Part shown: one piece after another, positions 45,407 through 52,873 of the stretch
How the letters are laid out: each line of letters starts with the position of its first letter
How positions within the stretch are numbered: position 1 is the stretch's first letter
Assembly: GCA_030603665.1 (NCBI GenBank)
Contig: JAUVXJ010000007.1
Span: 124,001 to 188,000, forward strand
Source: Chloroflexota bacterium
GTDB lineage: Bacteria > Chloroflexota > Anaerolineae > UBA7937 > B3-Chlor
DNA length: 64,000 bases
Direction: 5' to 3'
The notes under the pieces: model-generated
Told to the model about the DNA's origin: nothing
The model's input: the letters and a program-made list of their open reading frames with translations, nothing else
Databases searched by the model: none
Made by a program: the position numbers and the translations under genes

Positions 45407-45435
45407 TTGACTTTTCGTCCGAATCGTGGTATATT
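45407..45435 (+). promoter_or_regulatory. near-consensus sigma-70 promoter upstream of osmC
   Basis: TTGACT (45407-45412), 17 bp, TATATT (45430-45435). The leader to the osmC ATG would be about 220 nt. Within it only very short open frames occur, none supported. Confidence 0.65.
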
Positions 45436-45665
45436 GAAAGGCGAACGCACCACCTCCATCCCAGCGATCAAGGATGACCTCACCAACGCCGCAACAGAGT
45501 AGGTGGAGAGCAAGTGGTGCAGGATGACGACGTGACTAGCTCTCGCAGGTTCGATGATCTGGCCGCTTTCTGTCGGATGATCAAAGCCGCACCAAGGTAG
45601 AAGATACTTGCAGGATAACTCTGCCGTTGCCGACAGATCAATAACACAAGGAAAGGAGATGGTAC

Positions 45666-46106
45666 ATGGTGGGTATTCGCCGAACTGGAGACGCAGTATG
45701 GACTGGAGACTTGCGGAGCGGCAATGGTCGCATCAGCACCGGGAGCGGTGTCTTACAGGACCAGCCTTACAGCTTCGGTACTCGGTTCGAGGACACACCT
45801 GGCACCAACCCTGAAGAGTTGATTGCGGCGGCGCATGCAGCTTGCTACAGTATGTCCTTTGCCCACACGCTCAGTAGCAAAGGTTACGAGCTAGAGAGCA
45901 TTGAAACGCGTTCGACCGCCACACTCAGGCCCCAGCCTGGAGGAGGATTCAGAATCACCAAGATGCGTCTCGACGTCCGGGCAAGTGTCCCGAACATAGA
46001 CGAGCCAACCTTGCGGAGACTGGCTCACGAAGCGGACAAGGGGTGTCCTGTTTCCAACGCTCTACGGGATGGGCCGACCATCGAGCTCGTAATTGCCGTC
46101 ATGTAG
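45666..46106 (+). CDS. OsmC/Ohr family peroxiredoxin-like protein
   Basis: A 146-aa organic-hydroperoxide-reducing protein. The two catalytic cysteines are C60 (AAHAACYSMSFA) and C127 (DKGCPVSNAL). The N-terminal GDAVWTGDLRSGNGRISTGSG and PGTNPEELIAAAHA are typical of the OsmC branch. AAAGGAG lies 8-9 nt before the ATG at 45666. Together with rubrerythrin it gives an oxidative-defence theme to the region, though the genes are 6 kb apart. Confidence 0.95.
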   Translation: MVGIRRTGDAVWTGDLRSGNGRISTGSGVLQDQPYSFGTRFEDTPGTNPEELIAAAHAACYSMSFAHTLSSKGYELESIETRSTATLRPQPGGGFRITKMRLDVRASVPNIDEPTLRRLAHEADKGCPVSNALRDGPTIELVIAVM

Positions 46107-46150
46107 TCTTCAGCCTGGGTCTCATCGCGCCCGACCGGAAAGCCGGAGAA

Positions 46151-48490
46151 TCACCGCTCCGGCCTGCCATCCCAGCCAGCCAGCCGCGCGGACAGCCACC
46201 ATAGCGCCTGCCCCTTCAGCCTGCAATTGAAGCCGTGAGAGTGCTGACAATCGTCGTCGCTCGTCGGCAGACTGGCACAATCCTCCGGATGCTCGTCGCA
46301 CCAGCCATAGCACCAGGGACAGCTGTCATCGGTGTTCGGATAGCAGTTCCCTTCAGGATCGTAGCTCTCGATGTCGGCGAAATCGTACAACACCTTGCCC
46401 TGTTCCCGGACGTATTGCCGGACCAAGTCGTTGTTGCGGGACAAGACGTCGTTGTCGCCATCGGTATGGCCGGTCATGTACACAAAACGCACGTGTGGAT
46501 ACTCGCTCTCCAGCTGGGCCATTATCTCCAGGTACCGCGGCACCTGCGTCTCCTCGTCGGACATCTCGCCGCACCAGGACCACAGGAAAGCGGTCGCTTC
46601 AGGAACGTCGTCGAGCAGGTCTCGCGCCATGCTAAGAAACTCGTCCGGGTCCCACGACCAATCATCCTCATAGCCCATCCTCAAACACGGCGGGTCGCTC
46701 TGGGCCGGGGCAGTGCGCCACTCGCTGCAGAAGCGGTAGCTAGGCGAGTCCACGTACGCGCTCAGGTAGTCGGCGCCGGCCCATAATTGAGTTCCATGCG
46801 ACGTGGAACCATATGCCCATACGACTCTCTGCTTGGCCTGTTCCAGCCACTGGTCAGGGATGAGGCTGACGTCGGTACAGTTATGATCCACCATGATGGC
46901 GCCGCCCGACGGAGCGACGGACAAGGGCGCAGAGGTAGGCGCAGGCATGGCTGCGGCCGTCGTGGGAGCCGGTGCGGGCGCAGAGGCAGGCGCGGGCGCG
47001 GGTGCTCCAGATTCGTAGGCCCCCAGGTCGGGCGCGGCGTCGCGGTTCCGTCTCTCCACATCGTCGGTTGGGGCAATGTCCGCGGCTCCAGCATCCACGG
47101 CGGGGCTCCCTGCCCGCAGGTGCAGGTCTGTCTCGGGCCAGCCAGCCGCAAACAGCGGATCCGAGGCCACGTCGCCGCGGCCCTGGCCGCTGTGAGAGCT
47201 CCATGTACCGTCGGCGATCTCAGCTCTGGTGAAGTCAACGTCGCGCCCACTCACAAACTCAGCAGTGATCTCTCCATCATCCCGGCTCCAGAAGAGGTTG
47301 TGCTCCTCGCGCTGCAGTGTCACCCCCGGCCCCAGGTAAATGCCGATCGGGCCGCCCTCGGTGGGGTCGGCGTTGAAGGCGAAGAGGTTGTTGACCAGCG
47401 TCAGCATCACCGGCGGCGATTCCATCTCCTCCGGGTAGCCTGCGACAAAGGCCCAATTGCGCTCGCTGTACGCCGTGTCCCACATGTTGTAGGCGATGGT
47501 GTTGTTGACGACCTCCACCGTGCTGGGGAAGGTGCCCACCCACACCGCGCTGTTACCCTGGCCCCAGATGACGTTGTTCTCCATGCGTCCTCCGGCCCAG
47601 AGTTTTATGCCGTTCAGGTGATTGCGGACCACCAGATTGCGCCGCACGACGACGCCCGCCGCGTTCCCCTCCCGGTCGCGGGAATTGAGGTCGATCCCAT
47701 CACCGCCGTTGTCGTGGATGTAACAATCCTCCACTAGAACGGGGTAGCCGCGAGCGAACTCGAGGCCATCGGAGCCATAGAAATCCTCGCCGCTCAGCCC
47801 CGTGTCGTAGATCTCCACCCGTCGCACTACCATATGGTTGCATGGGCCCGGTGTGCAATCCACCGCCGAGTATTCGCTGCCGTGGATGACGCTGTCTTCC
47901 AGGGTGATGTACTCAACAGGACCCTCTGAGGGCGGTGATTCGGCGCTCTCGCCATAGGTGAAGCGGATGCTGGTCTCCCCACCCTCTATGTCCAAATGAT
48001 CCAGCTGAATGTGGCTGTTTCGCCCCGACAACTCGATGCCCCACACACTGAAGCCCCGCAGCGCAAACCCGCTGAGGCGCAGGTAGGAGCTTCCCGCTTC
48101 CAGCACCAGCAGTTCCGAGGCCTCGCCTTCACCATCCAGGATGGGCCTCTCGGCGGGGAAGGCGACGAAGACAATGGGCGCTTCAGCCGTGCCAGAGTGG
48201 GTCACACGAATCTCGTCACTGGAGTAGACGCCACCCCGGAAGCAAACGGTGTCCCCCGGTTGGGCGGTATCGGCGGCGTGCTGGAAGGTCGCCCAAGGTT
48301 CCTCCGCGCTACCAAGGTCCGCATCATCGCCGTCAGGGGACACATGGTGGGTGCAGGCGACGGGCTCGACCGGGGCGGTCGATGGCGAAACCACCTCCTC
48401 GTCGGCGCTTCTCCACCCAATGAGGTCGCAGCCCAACAGCAAGCAGGTCACCACGACACAGATGAGTATGCACACGAGGTTGCGGCTCAT
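46151..48490 (-). CDS. lipoprotein with parallel beta-helix (pectate-lyase-like) domain and C-terminal SGNH-like domain
   Basis: A 779-aa lipoprotein. The signal ends in CLLLGC (Cys21). Residues about 45-440 are a right-handed beta-helix with a DUF1565-like start ([24 protein letters not shown]) and Asn/Asp-rich coils ([27 protein letters not shown]). An Ala/Pro linker (about 500-535) leads to a ~240-residue C-terminal domain with [32 protein letters not shown] and a terminal [13 protein letters not shown], which looks like an SGNH-hydrolase fold. It may act on polysaccharide. The ATG at 48490 follows GGGAGGGGAG. An upstream GTG at 48631 lies downstream of the promoter but lacks this site. 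Confidence 0.82.
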   Translation of the reverse strand: MSRNLVCILICVVVTCLLLGCDLIGWRSADEEVVSPSTAPVEPVACTHHVSPDGDDADLGSAEEPWATFQHAADTAQPGDTVCFRGGVYSSDEIRVTHSGTAEAPIVFVAFPAERPILDGEGEASELLVLEAGSSYLRLSGFALRGFSVWGIELSGRNSHIQLDHLDIEGGETSIRFTYGESAESPPSEGPVEYITLEDSVIHGSEYSAVDCTPGPCNHMVVRRVEIYDTGLSGEDFYGSDGLEFARGYPVLVEDCYIHDNGGDGIDLNSRDREGNAAGVVVRRNLVVRNHLNGIKLWAGGRMENNVIWGQGNSAVWVGTFPSTVEVVNNTIAYNMWDTAYSERNWAFVAGYPEEMESPPVMLTLVNNLFAFNADPTEGGPIGIYLGPGVTLQREEHNLFWSRDDGEITAEFVSGRDVDFTRAEIADGTWSSHSGQGRGDVASDPLFAAGWPETDLHLRAGSPAVDAGAADIAPTDDVERRNRDAAPDLGAYESGAPAPAPASAPAPAPTTAAAMPAPTSAPLSVAPSGGAIMVDHNCTDVSLIPDQWLEQAKQRVVWAYGSTSHGTQLWAGADYLSAYVDSPSYRFCSEWRTAPAQSDPPCLRMGYEDDWSWDPDEFLSMARDLLDDVPEATAFLWSWCGEMSDEETQVPRYLEIMAQLESEYPHVRFVYMTGHTDGDNDVLSRNNDLVRQYVREQGKVLYDFADIESYDPEGNCYPNTDDSCPWCYGWCDEHPEDCASLPTSDDDCQHSHGFNCRLKGQALWWLSARLAGWDGRPER

Positions 48491-48622
48491 TCTCCCCTCC
48501 CTATCGATCCACCCACGCGCTTGGCCGTGGGGGCCGCACATGCCAGCGATCACACCGAGGGGCTGGCTCTCCGTGGCGAGGTGGGCCAGGTGATCCCCAG
48601 TGCAGGTGAAACTCCTGGTCGC

Positions 48623-48651
48623 ATTGTACACACCGCTCCGCGGACTGTCAA
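48623..48651 (-). promoter_or_regulatory. near-consensus sigma-70 promoter of the beta-helix lipoprotein
   Basis: On the minus strand TTGACA (48651-48646), 17 bp, TACAAT (48628-48623). The leader to 48490 is about 125 nt. Confidence 0.7.
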
Positions 48652-48730
48652 GGCCCCGCCGAGAAGGCAGCTTCCCTGGGGCACCCCGAACCTCCCAGCA
48701 ATTGGCTTATCGCGGGCCGAGGCGGTCACC

Positions 48731-48768
48731 AATACGGCAGTGGTACTGGAGCGGGTGTTGTGCTTGGC
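48731..48768 (+). repeat. 38-bp dispersed repeat, copy 2
   Basis: Second copy of the repeat at 45258-45295. It lies in the otherwise empty stretch 48652-48889, between the promoter of the beta-helix lipoprotein and the terminator of the PEP-CTERM gene. Confidence 0.65.
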
Positions 48769-48889
48769 AGACCGGGTTGTCCATGGTGATTCGAATTCCG
48801 AGGGCAGCTCGCCATAGACGTGCTGCATGTGACGATATGCAACCGGTGAGACAAGCCGATTACACATGGGGATTGACTGAGCAACACAA

Positions 48890-48918
48890 AAGGGCCATCC
48901 CACGAAGGGACAGCCCTT
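48890..48918 (-). terminator. intrinsic terminator after the PEP-CTERM gene
   Basis: A ~12-bp stem with one mismatch (48890-48901 with 48907-48918) and a 5-nt loop. On the minus strand it is followed by TTTTG. It lies 27 bp beyond the stop codon at 48945. Confidence 0.65.
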
Positions 48919-48944
48919 GAAGTAACTACACTCTACTCGGTCGA

Positions 48945-49529
48945 TTACTCTCTCGTCCTCCAGCGCAGCGTTGCGTATCCTGCCAGACCAACCAGGCCGC
49001 TGCCCAGGAGCAGAATCGAACTTGGTTCGGGGACGAAGTCCTCTTCCACCGCGGGAGAGCAATCGTGCGACATGAGAATGGAGACACAGGCCTCATCTTC
49101 GGGCTGGTTCAGACATATCTCAACCTCGCCGAAGTCCTCGGCCGTGAAACCATTGCTGGCCCCGACCTCACCGCCGCAAGCCAACGGTACCGGACCTTGC
49201 TCGAAAAGCGTACCATCGCACCAGAACCCGAAGGTCTCCTTCACAGTCCCACCGGGACTGCTCGCGCCAGCTCAAGTGCCGTCCGTCTTGCCACTCCCGA
49301 AGAGGAAGTCTATGCTTACGACCGCCTCACCCACCTCCCACCCCGCACCGGTGACGGTGAACAGGTAGGGGTCATGGGGGATGTCCTCTGGATGTGTTTC
49401 ATAGTCCATTGGGATGCATTCGAAACAACCCTTGTCTACGCTCGCCGATTGCGCAAGCGCCACCCCGCCTGCTAACAACAACGCCATGCCTAAACCGAGC
49501 AACACGCCTCTCACCCAATGCTTCTTCAT
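48945..49529 (-). CDS. PEP-CTERM secreted protein with one in-frame UGA codon
   Basis: One frame runs from the ATG at 49529 to the stop at 48945, 194 codons, broken only by TGA at 49274-49272 (codon 86). The N-terminus is a signal peptide (MKKHWVRGVLLGLGMALLLAGGVALAQ). The C-terminus is a PEP-CTERM tail: VPEPSS, a hydrophobic helix and RWRTRE. The middle is beta-rich with six Cys. GGAGGGAGAG precedes the ATG, a consensus promoter lies upstream and a terminator downstream, so the unit looks expressed as one gene. The UGA is either a nonsense mutation (most likely) or a recoded codon; a hairpin follows it. Reinitiation at the GTG (49244) in the hairpin would give a tail without a signal peptide. 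Confidence 0.8.
49244..49260 (-). promoter_or_regulatory. hairpin 11 nt after the in-frame UGA (bacterial SECIS-like candidate)
   Basis: On the minus strand CAGTCCC-GGT-GGGACTG forms a perfect 7-bp stem with a 3-nt loop. The loop begins 19 nt after the UGA and starts with GG. As I recall the bacterial SECIS model, it needs an apical loop about 16-37 nt downstream with a G in its first two bases, which this meets. Whether it recodes UGA is unproven. Confidence 0.3.
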
Positions 49530-49577
49530 CGACTCTCCCTCCTGTGCTCCTACAATGAGTCCAAGCCTATCGTCAGC

Positions 49578-49606
49578 ATTATAGCACATTTCTGAATTCG
49601 TGTCAA
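49578..49606 (-). promoter_or_regulatory. perfect sigma-70 consensus promoter of the PEP-CTERM gene
   Basis: On the minus strand TTGACA (49606-49601), 17 bp, TATAAT (49583-49578). It ends 49 bp before the ATG at 49529. Confidence 0.85.
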
Positions 49607-49809
49607 TCCCAAGTCAACGCTCTTGAGGTGGATCTCCAATGGTTCGGCTCCACGCCAGAATTATTCCGAGACCCTGGTGACGCTGTCATGATTGATACGT
49701 TCCGTACTCTCCCAGCCAGCTTCATGGTCAGAGACCGCACTCGTCCTCGTCCCCTTGCCTTCCACAGTGCCCTCTGCTACACTCCTTGAGGGCTACCAAG
49801 GGAGGCGGC

Positions 49810-50463
49810 ATGCTGGCCAAGGTCTTCAGTTGCGCGGTCATCGGGCTGGAAGGGGCCATCATCCAGGTGGAGGTGGACATCTCCCGCGGGCTGCCCTCCT
49901 TCACCATCGTCGGTCTCCCCGACACCGCCGTCCAGGAATCTCGCGAACGAGTGCGCGCCGCCATCAAGAACTCCGGCCTGGCCTTCCCAGGAACGCGCCT
50001 CACCGTCAACCTGGCCCCTGCGGACTTGCGTAAGGAAGGGCCCGCCTACGACCTGCCCATCGCTCTGGGAATTCTCCTGGCCAACGACCAGCTCTGGGCC
50101 GACGTCTCCTCGTGCCTCTTCGTCGGTGAGCTCTCCCTCGATGGCACCGTGCGCCATACAAACGGCATCCTGCCCATGGCCAGCGTGGCCAAGGACGAGG
50201 GGTTCGAACGAGTCTTCGTGCCGGCCATCGACGCCCCTGAGGCCTCCCTGATCAAGGGCCTGGAGGTGGTGCCCGTGGAGAGCCTGGGCCAGCTGGCCAT
50301 GCAACTCCAGGGACTGGAGGAGATCGAGCCCTACCAGCCGGACTCCGACATCGAGGAAGAACCTGCTCCCGAGTACGTCACCGACATGGCTCACGTCAAA
50401 GGGCAGGAACACGTCAAGCGGGCATTGGAAGTGGCGGCTAGCGGCGGCCACAATGTGCTGATG
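49810..50463 (+). pseudogene. comM: comM/yifB N-terminal part, truncated by a mobile element
   Basis: The frame from the ATG at 49810 (GGGAGGCGGC upstream) encodes the ChlI-like N-terminal domain of ComM/YifB: FSCAVIGLEGAIIQVEVDIS, GLPSFTIVGLPDTAVQESRERVR, LTVNLAPADLRKEGPAYDLPIA, and MAHVKGQEHVKRALEVAASGGHNVLM. The next residues should be the Walker A loop (VGPPGSGKT), but after ATG at 50461-50463 the sequence is unrelated and a stop follows at 50571. About 218 of ~500 codons remain. ComM is a hexameric helicase that aids branch migration in natural transformation. The gene is a known integration target in other bacteria. Confidence 0.88.
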
Positions 50464-51970
50464 TATTGGACGATACTCCAGGCTCAGCATCCGGGAAAAG
50501 CCCGTCCAGGTCGATCAATGCTTCCCCATCAGGACCGTAACGCACTCTTCCCCGTACTCCCAGCATCTTGAGCACGTTTCGCTTCTCTGCGAAGCCCAAC
50601 AGGTCAATACCCTTCCTCACCTCGGCTGAGAACTCCTCCACGGCCTGAATCTGCGCGTCAGTTATCGTTCCTGTCTCTATGCGCGCGCGCAAGTCTGCCG
50701 CTTCCCGTTCTCGCCCGGCGATCTCCTTCTCGATGGAGTGACGTCGCCTAGAGTATTCCGCCTTTCTCATTCCTATATCGGGATCAACGTAAGCATCAGT
50801 AAGAGTCTCCAGCTTCCTTTCGGCTTTATGCTTCGCCTTCAACACCATCTCGAGGCGTTCGGCCACGCTTCGCCGGGCTTCCGCCTCCTCCGCGTCCCTA
50901 GCTTTGTATCCTTGCCACAGAGTGGCAGGATTGAGCAGGACCTCTCTGACAGATTTCCACACCTTTCCCTCCACCACATCAGCGCGTAGGTCTGGGTGTT
51001 TCCGTCCGCCATCTCGATACCAGCGAGTGGGCCTACTGTAGTTCCCCCCGTAGGCGTAGCCACATTCGCCACAGACCAGCATGCCTCTCAACAGGTACTG
51101 GTGCCAGGGTCTCCCTCTTAGTAGCTTGCGGTTATGCTCCAATCTTCTCTGCGCTTGTTGCCACACGGACCGATCTATGATCGGAGGTACGGGAATCGCA
51201 ATCCACTGCTCTCGTGGCCTACGCACCTTCTGCGGGCCATAAGGGCTAGCCCGCCCCAATCGGTTGTAGTAGGCCGTACCTGCATAGGTTTCGTTGGCGA
51301 GGATTCTAGACACCGTGCTCTTAGCCCAGTGTAGGTTGCCCTTATACGTTCTGAAACCATTTGCAGAGAGTCGGCGGGCAATCTCACGGATGGACAAGAG
51401 ATCGCTTACGAACCAGTTGAAAATCAGGCGAACTGCATGAGCCTCTTCTTCCACAATGACCAGGTGTCCCTCGCCATCATGTCGGTAGCCGTAGGCAATA
51501 CGGCCTCCACCTACCACGAGTCCCTTGCGGGCCTTGCTGCGTTTTCCACGCTCTGTTCTCTCTCTGAATTTCGCCCGCTCGAATTCGGAGATCGCCGCTC
51601 GTATCTGCTTTTGTAGCCTTCCTTCGTCATCGTCACTATAATCGCCGAGAACATAGCGGACCTTCACGCCAGCCTTGCCGAATTCATCTTCGAGGAGCAT
51701 CTGATAGACGGCCTTCCGGGAAAGCCGGTCCAGGTCGTACACTACTAGGGCATCGATCTCTCCCGCCTCGGCCATCCCCCTAATGCGGTCGAGGCCCGGG
51801 CGGTCAAGGGATGCGCCACTGACCCCATCATCCGATACCTCGGCGGCAATCTGCCAGCCTCTTTCCGCTATGTATTCCCGACATGCCTCCAACTGGGAGG
51901 GCAGGCTGTATCCGTGCTCTGCTTGATCTTCAGTTGAAACGCGTGCATACGCCACTGCCCGTTTCGTCAT
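50438..51970 (-). CDS. large serine recombinase (integrase)
   Basis: A 510-aa large serine recombinase. The resolvase domain (1-150) has the catalytic S12 (YARVSTEDQ), DGVSGASLDRPGL and VVYDLDRLSRK. The recombinase domain (about 165-270) has the GRIAYGY and WAKSTVSRILANETYAGTAYYN motifs. A zinc-ribbon (about 300-350) and coiled coil (about 370-450) follow. The ribbon keeps the first pair (CGEC), but the second-pair positions read WYRDGG and HPDLRAD, with D and L where Cys is usual. The last residues and the stop codon lie inside the comM sequence at the junction, so its end is supplied by the target gene. This position is typical for an integrase at its own attachment site. Confidence 0.93.
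   Translation of the reverse strand: MTKRAVAYARVSTEDQAEHGYSLPSQLEACREYIAERGWQIAAEVSDDGVSGASLDRPGLDRIRGMAEAGEIDALVVYDLDRLSRKAVYQMLLEDEFGKAGVKVRYVLGDYSDDDEGRLQKQIRAAISEFERAKFRERTERGKRSKARKGLVVGGGRIAYGYRHDGEGHLVIVEEEAHAVRLIFNWFVSDLLSIREIARRLSANGFRTYKGNLHWAKSTVSRILANETYAGTAYYNRLGRASPYGPQKVRRPREQWIAIPVPPIIDRSVWQQAQRRLEHNRKLLRGRPWHQYLLRGMLVCGECGYAYGGNYSRPTRWYRDGGRKHPDLRADVVEGKVWKSVREVLLNPATLWQGYKARDAEEAEARRSVAERLEMVLKAKHKAERKLETLTDAYVDPDIGMRKAEYSRRRHSIEKEIAGREREAADLRARIETGTITDAQIQAVEEFSAEVRKGIDLLGFAEKRNVLKMLGVRGRVRYGPDGEALIDLDGLFPDAEPGVSSNTSAHCGRR
50455..50480. other. left junction of the integrated element in comM (att site)
   Basis: ComM homology ends at 50463, and element sequence begins with TATTGGACG. 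The recombinase gene ends across this point. The core dinucleotide cannot be fixed without the empty site or the right junction. Confidence 0.65.
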
Positions 51971-52172
51971 ATCCTACCCCCAATACCGAAAGCGGCCCGC
52001 CCGCTCCTCGCCGACGACGCAGGTAGGCCGCCATGATTGACTGTGCTTTCCGGGCTGTCGTAGAATCATCTTTCGCCGGTCGCCACCTGCCTTTGAGTCG
52101 TCAGCGGCTTTGTTAGGGCCGTGTGGGTGCCAGCAACATCTGCGCGGCGAGCCGGCGTCATGGCGGACGCCT

Positions 52173-52349
52173 CTACCTGGTTTCAGGCATCCCCCCATCC
52201 AGTTCGACGGCGGCCGGGTGGTCGCTAACCCATCCCCTAAGGTAGCGGCGCAAGACCTGACTGAGCGTGATGTCCTCGCGCTTGGCCTTGGCCTTGGCCC
52301 GATCATACAGATCCTCTGGCAACCTGAACGTTATGCTTGTCTCGCCCAT
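52173..52349 (-). CDS. ribbon-helix-helix DNA-binding protein
   Basis: A 58-aa protein. The N-terminal strand (TSITFRLPEDLYDRAKAKAK) and following helices (DITLSQVLRRYLRGWV) form a standard RHH fold that binds DNA as a dimer through the strand. The start ATG is 52349. A near-perfect promoter lies about 30 bp upstream. It is likely the repressor or copy-control protein of the element and stands just before the recombinase gene (202 bp away, same strand), which it may regulate. Confidence 0.8.
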   Translation of the reverse strand: MGETSITFRLPEDLYDRAKAKAKREDITLSQVLRRYLRGWVSDHPAAVELDGGMPETR

Positions 52350-52383
52350 GGTCTCACCACGTCCTGCGCTGTCTTACGCGAGC

Positions 52384-52412
52384 AGTATACACCAGGTTCG
52401 GTCACCTGTCAA
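52384..52412 (-). promoter_or_regulatory. near-consensus sigma-70 promoter of the RHH gene
   Basis: On the minus strand TTGACA (52412-52407), 17 bp, TATACT (52389-52384). It would give a transcript carrying the RHH protein and, with readthrough, the serine recombinase. Confidence 0.7.
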
Positions 52413-52873
52413 GTAGCGACTGCACAGGGGCAGTGCGGCTGCTGTGTGTTTGCCAAGGTTCAGTTTGTGCTCGCCACATTCACTTGTTAGCCTCCCTGAG
52501 TTGCAGTGTCGATTTGCAGCAGTCGGCGTCTTGCGGGCAAACTTGCCCACCCTAGCCAGCGTCTCGCAGGCTCGCGCGATCATACCTCCAGAGTCCCTGA
52601 CCGCACTCACTCCGAGACCACCTGGTCACCTATCCGGCGCTTGCGATAGAAGTACAGTCCGTTGCCTCGCCGTTCCCACCCAATTCTTCTACGCCTTTGT
52701 GCCACATCTTCCCGCCATCCCCGCGTTCAGGTTGAACCTTCCGCGTATGACGGGTTTCGCCTTTGTTAAGGGTTTTGCATACAAGAGCACCATTATTGCT
52801 CCTGTCCAGGGGACTCGCGCAACAACCCGGGAAAGCCTTCACAACGCTTCACACCCTTCACACTGGCTAGCCA
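52413..52873. other. gene-poor stretch after the primase
   Basis: Most of this stretch holds no supported gene. Directly after the primase TAA the same frame stays open for 26 codons (WLASVKGVKRCEGFPG ...), resembling the tail seen after many primases of this type, so the gene may once have been longer. Confidence 0.4.
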
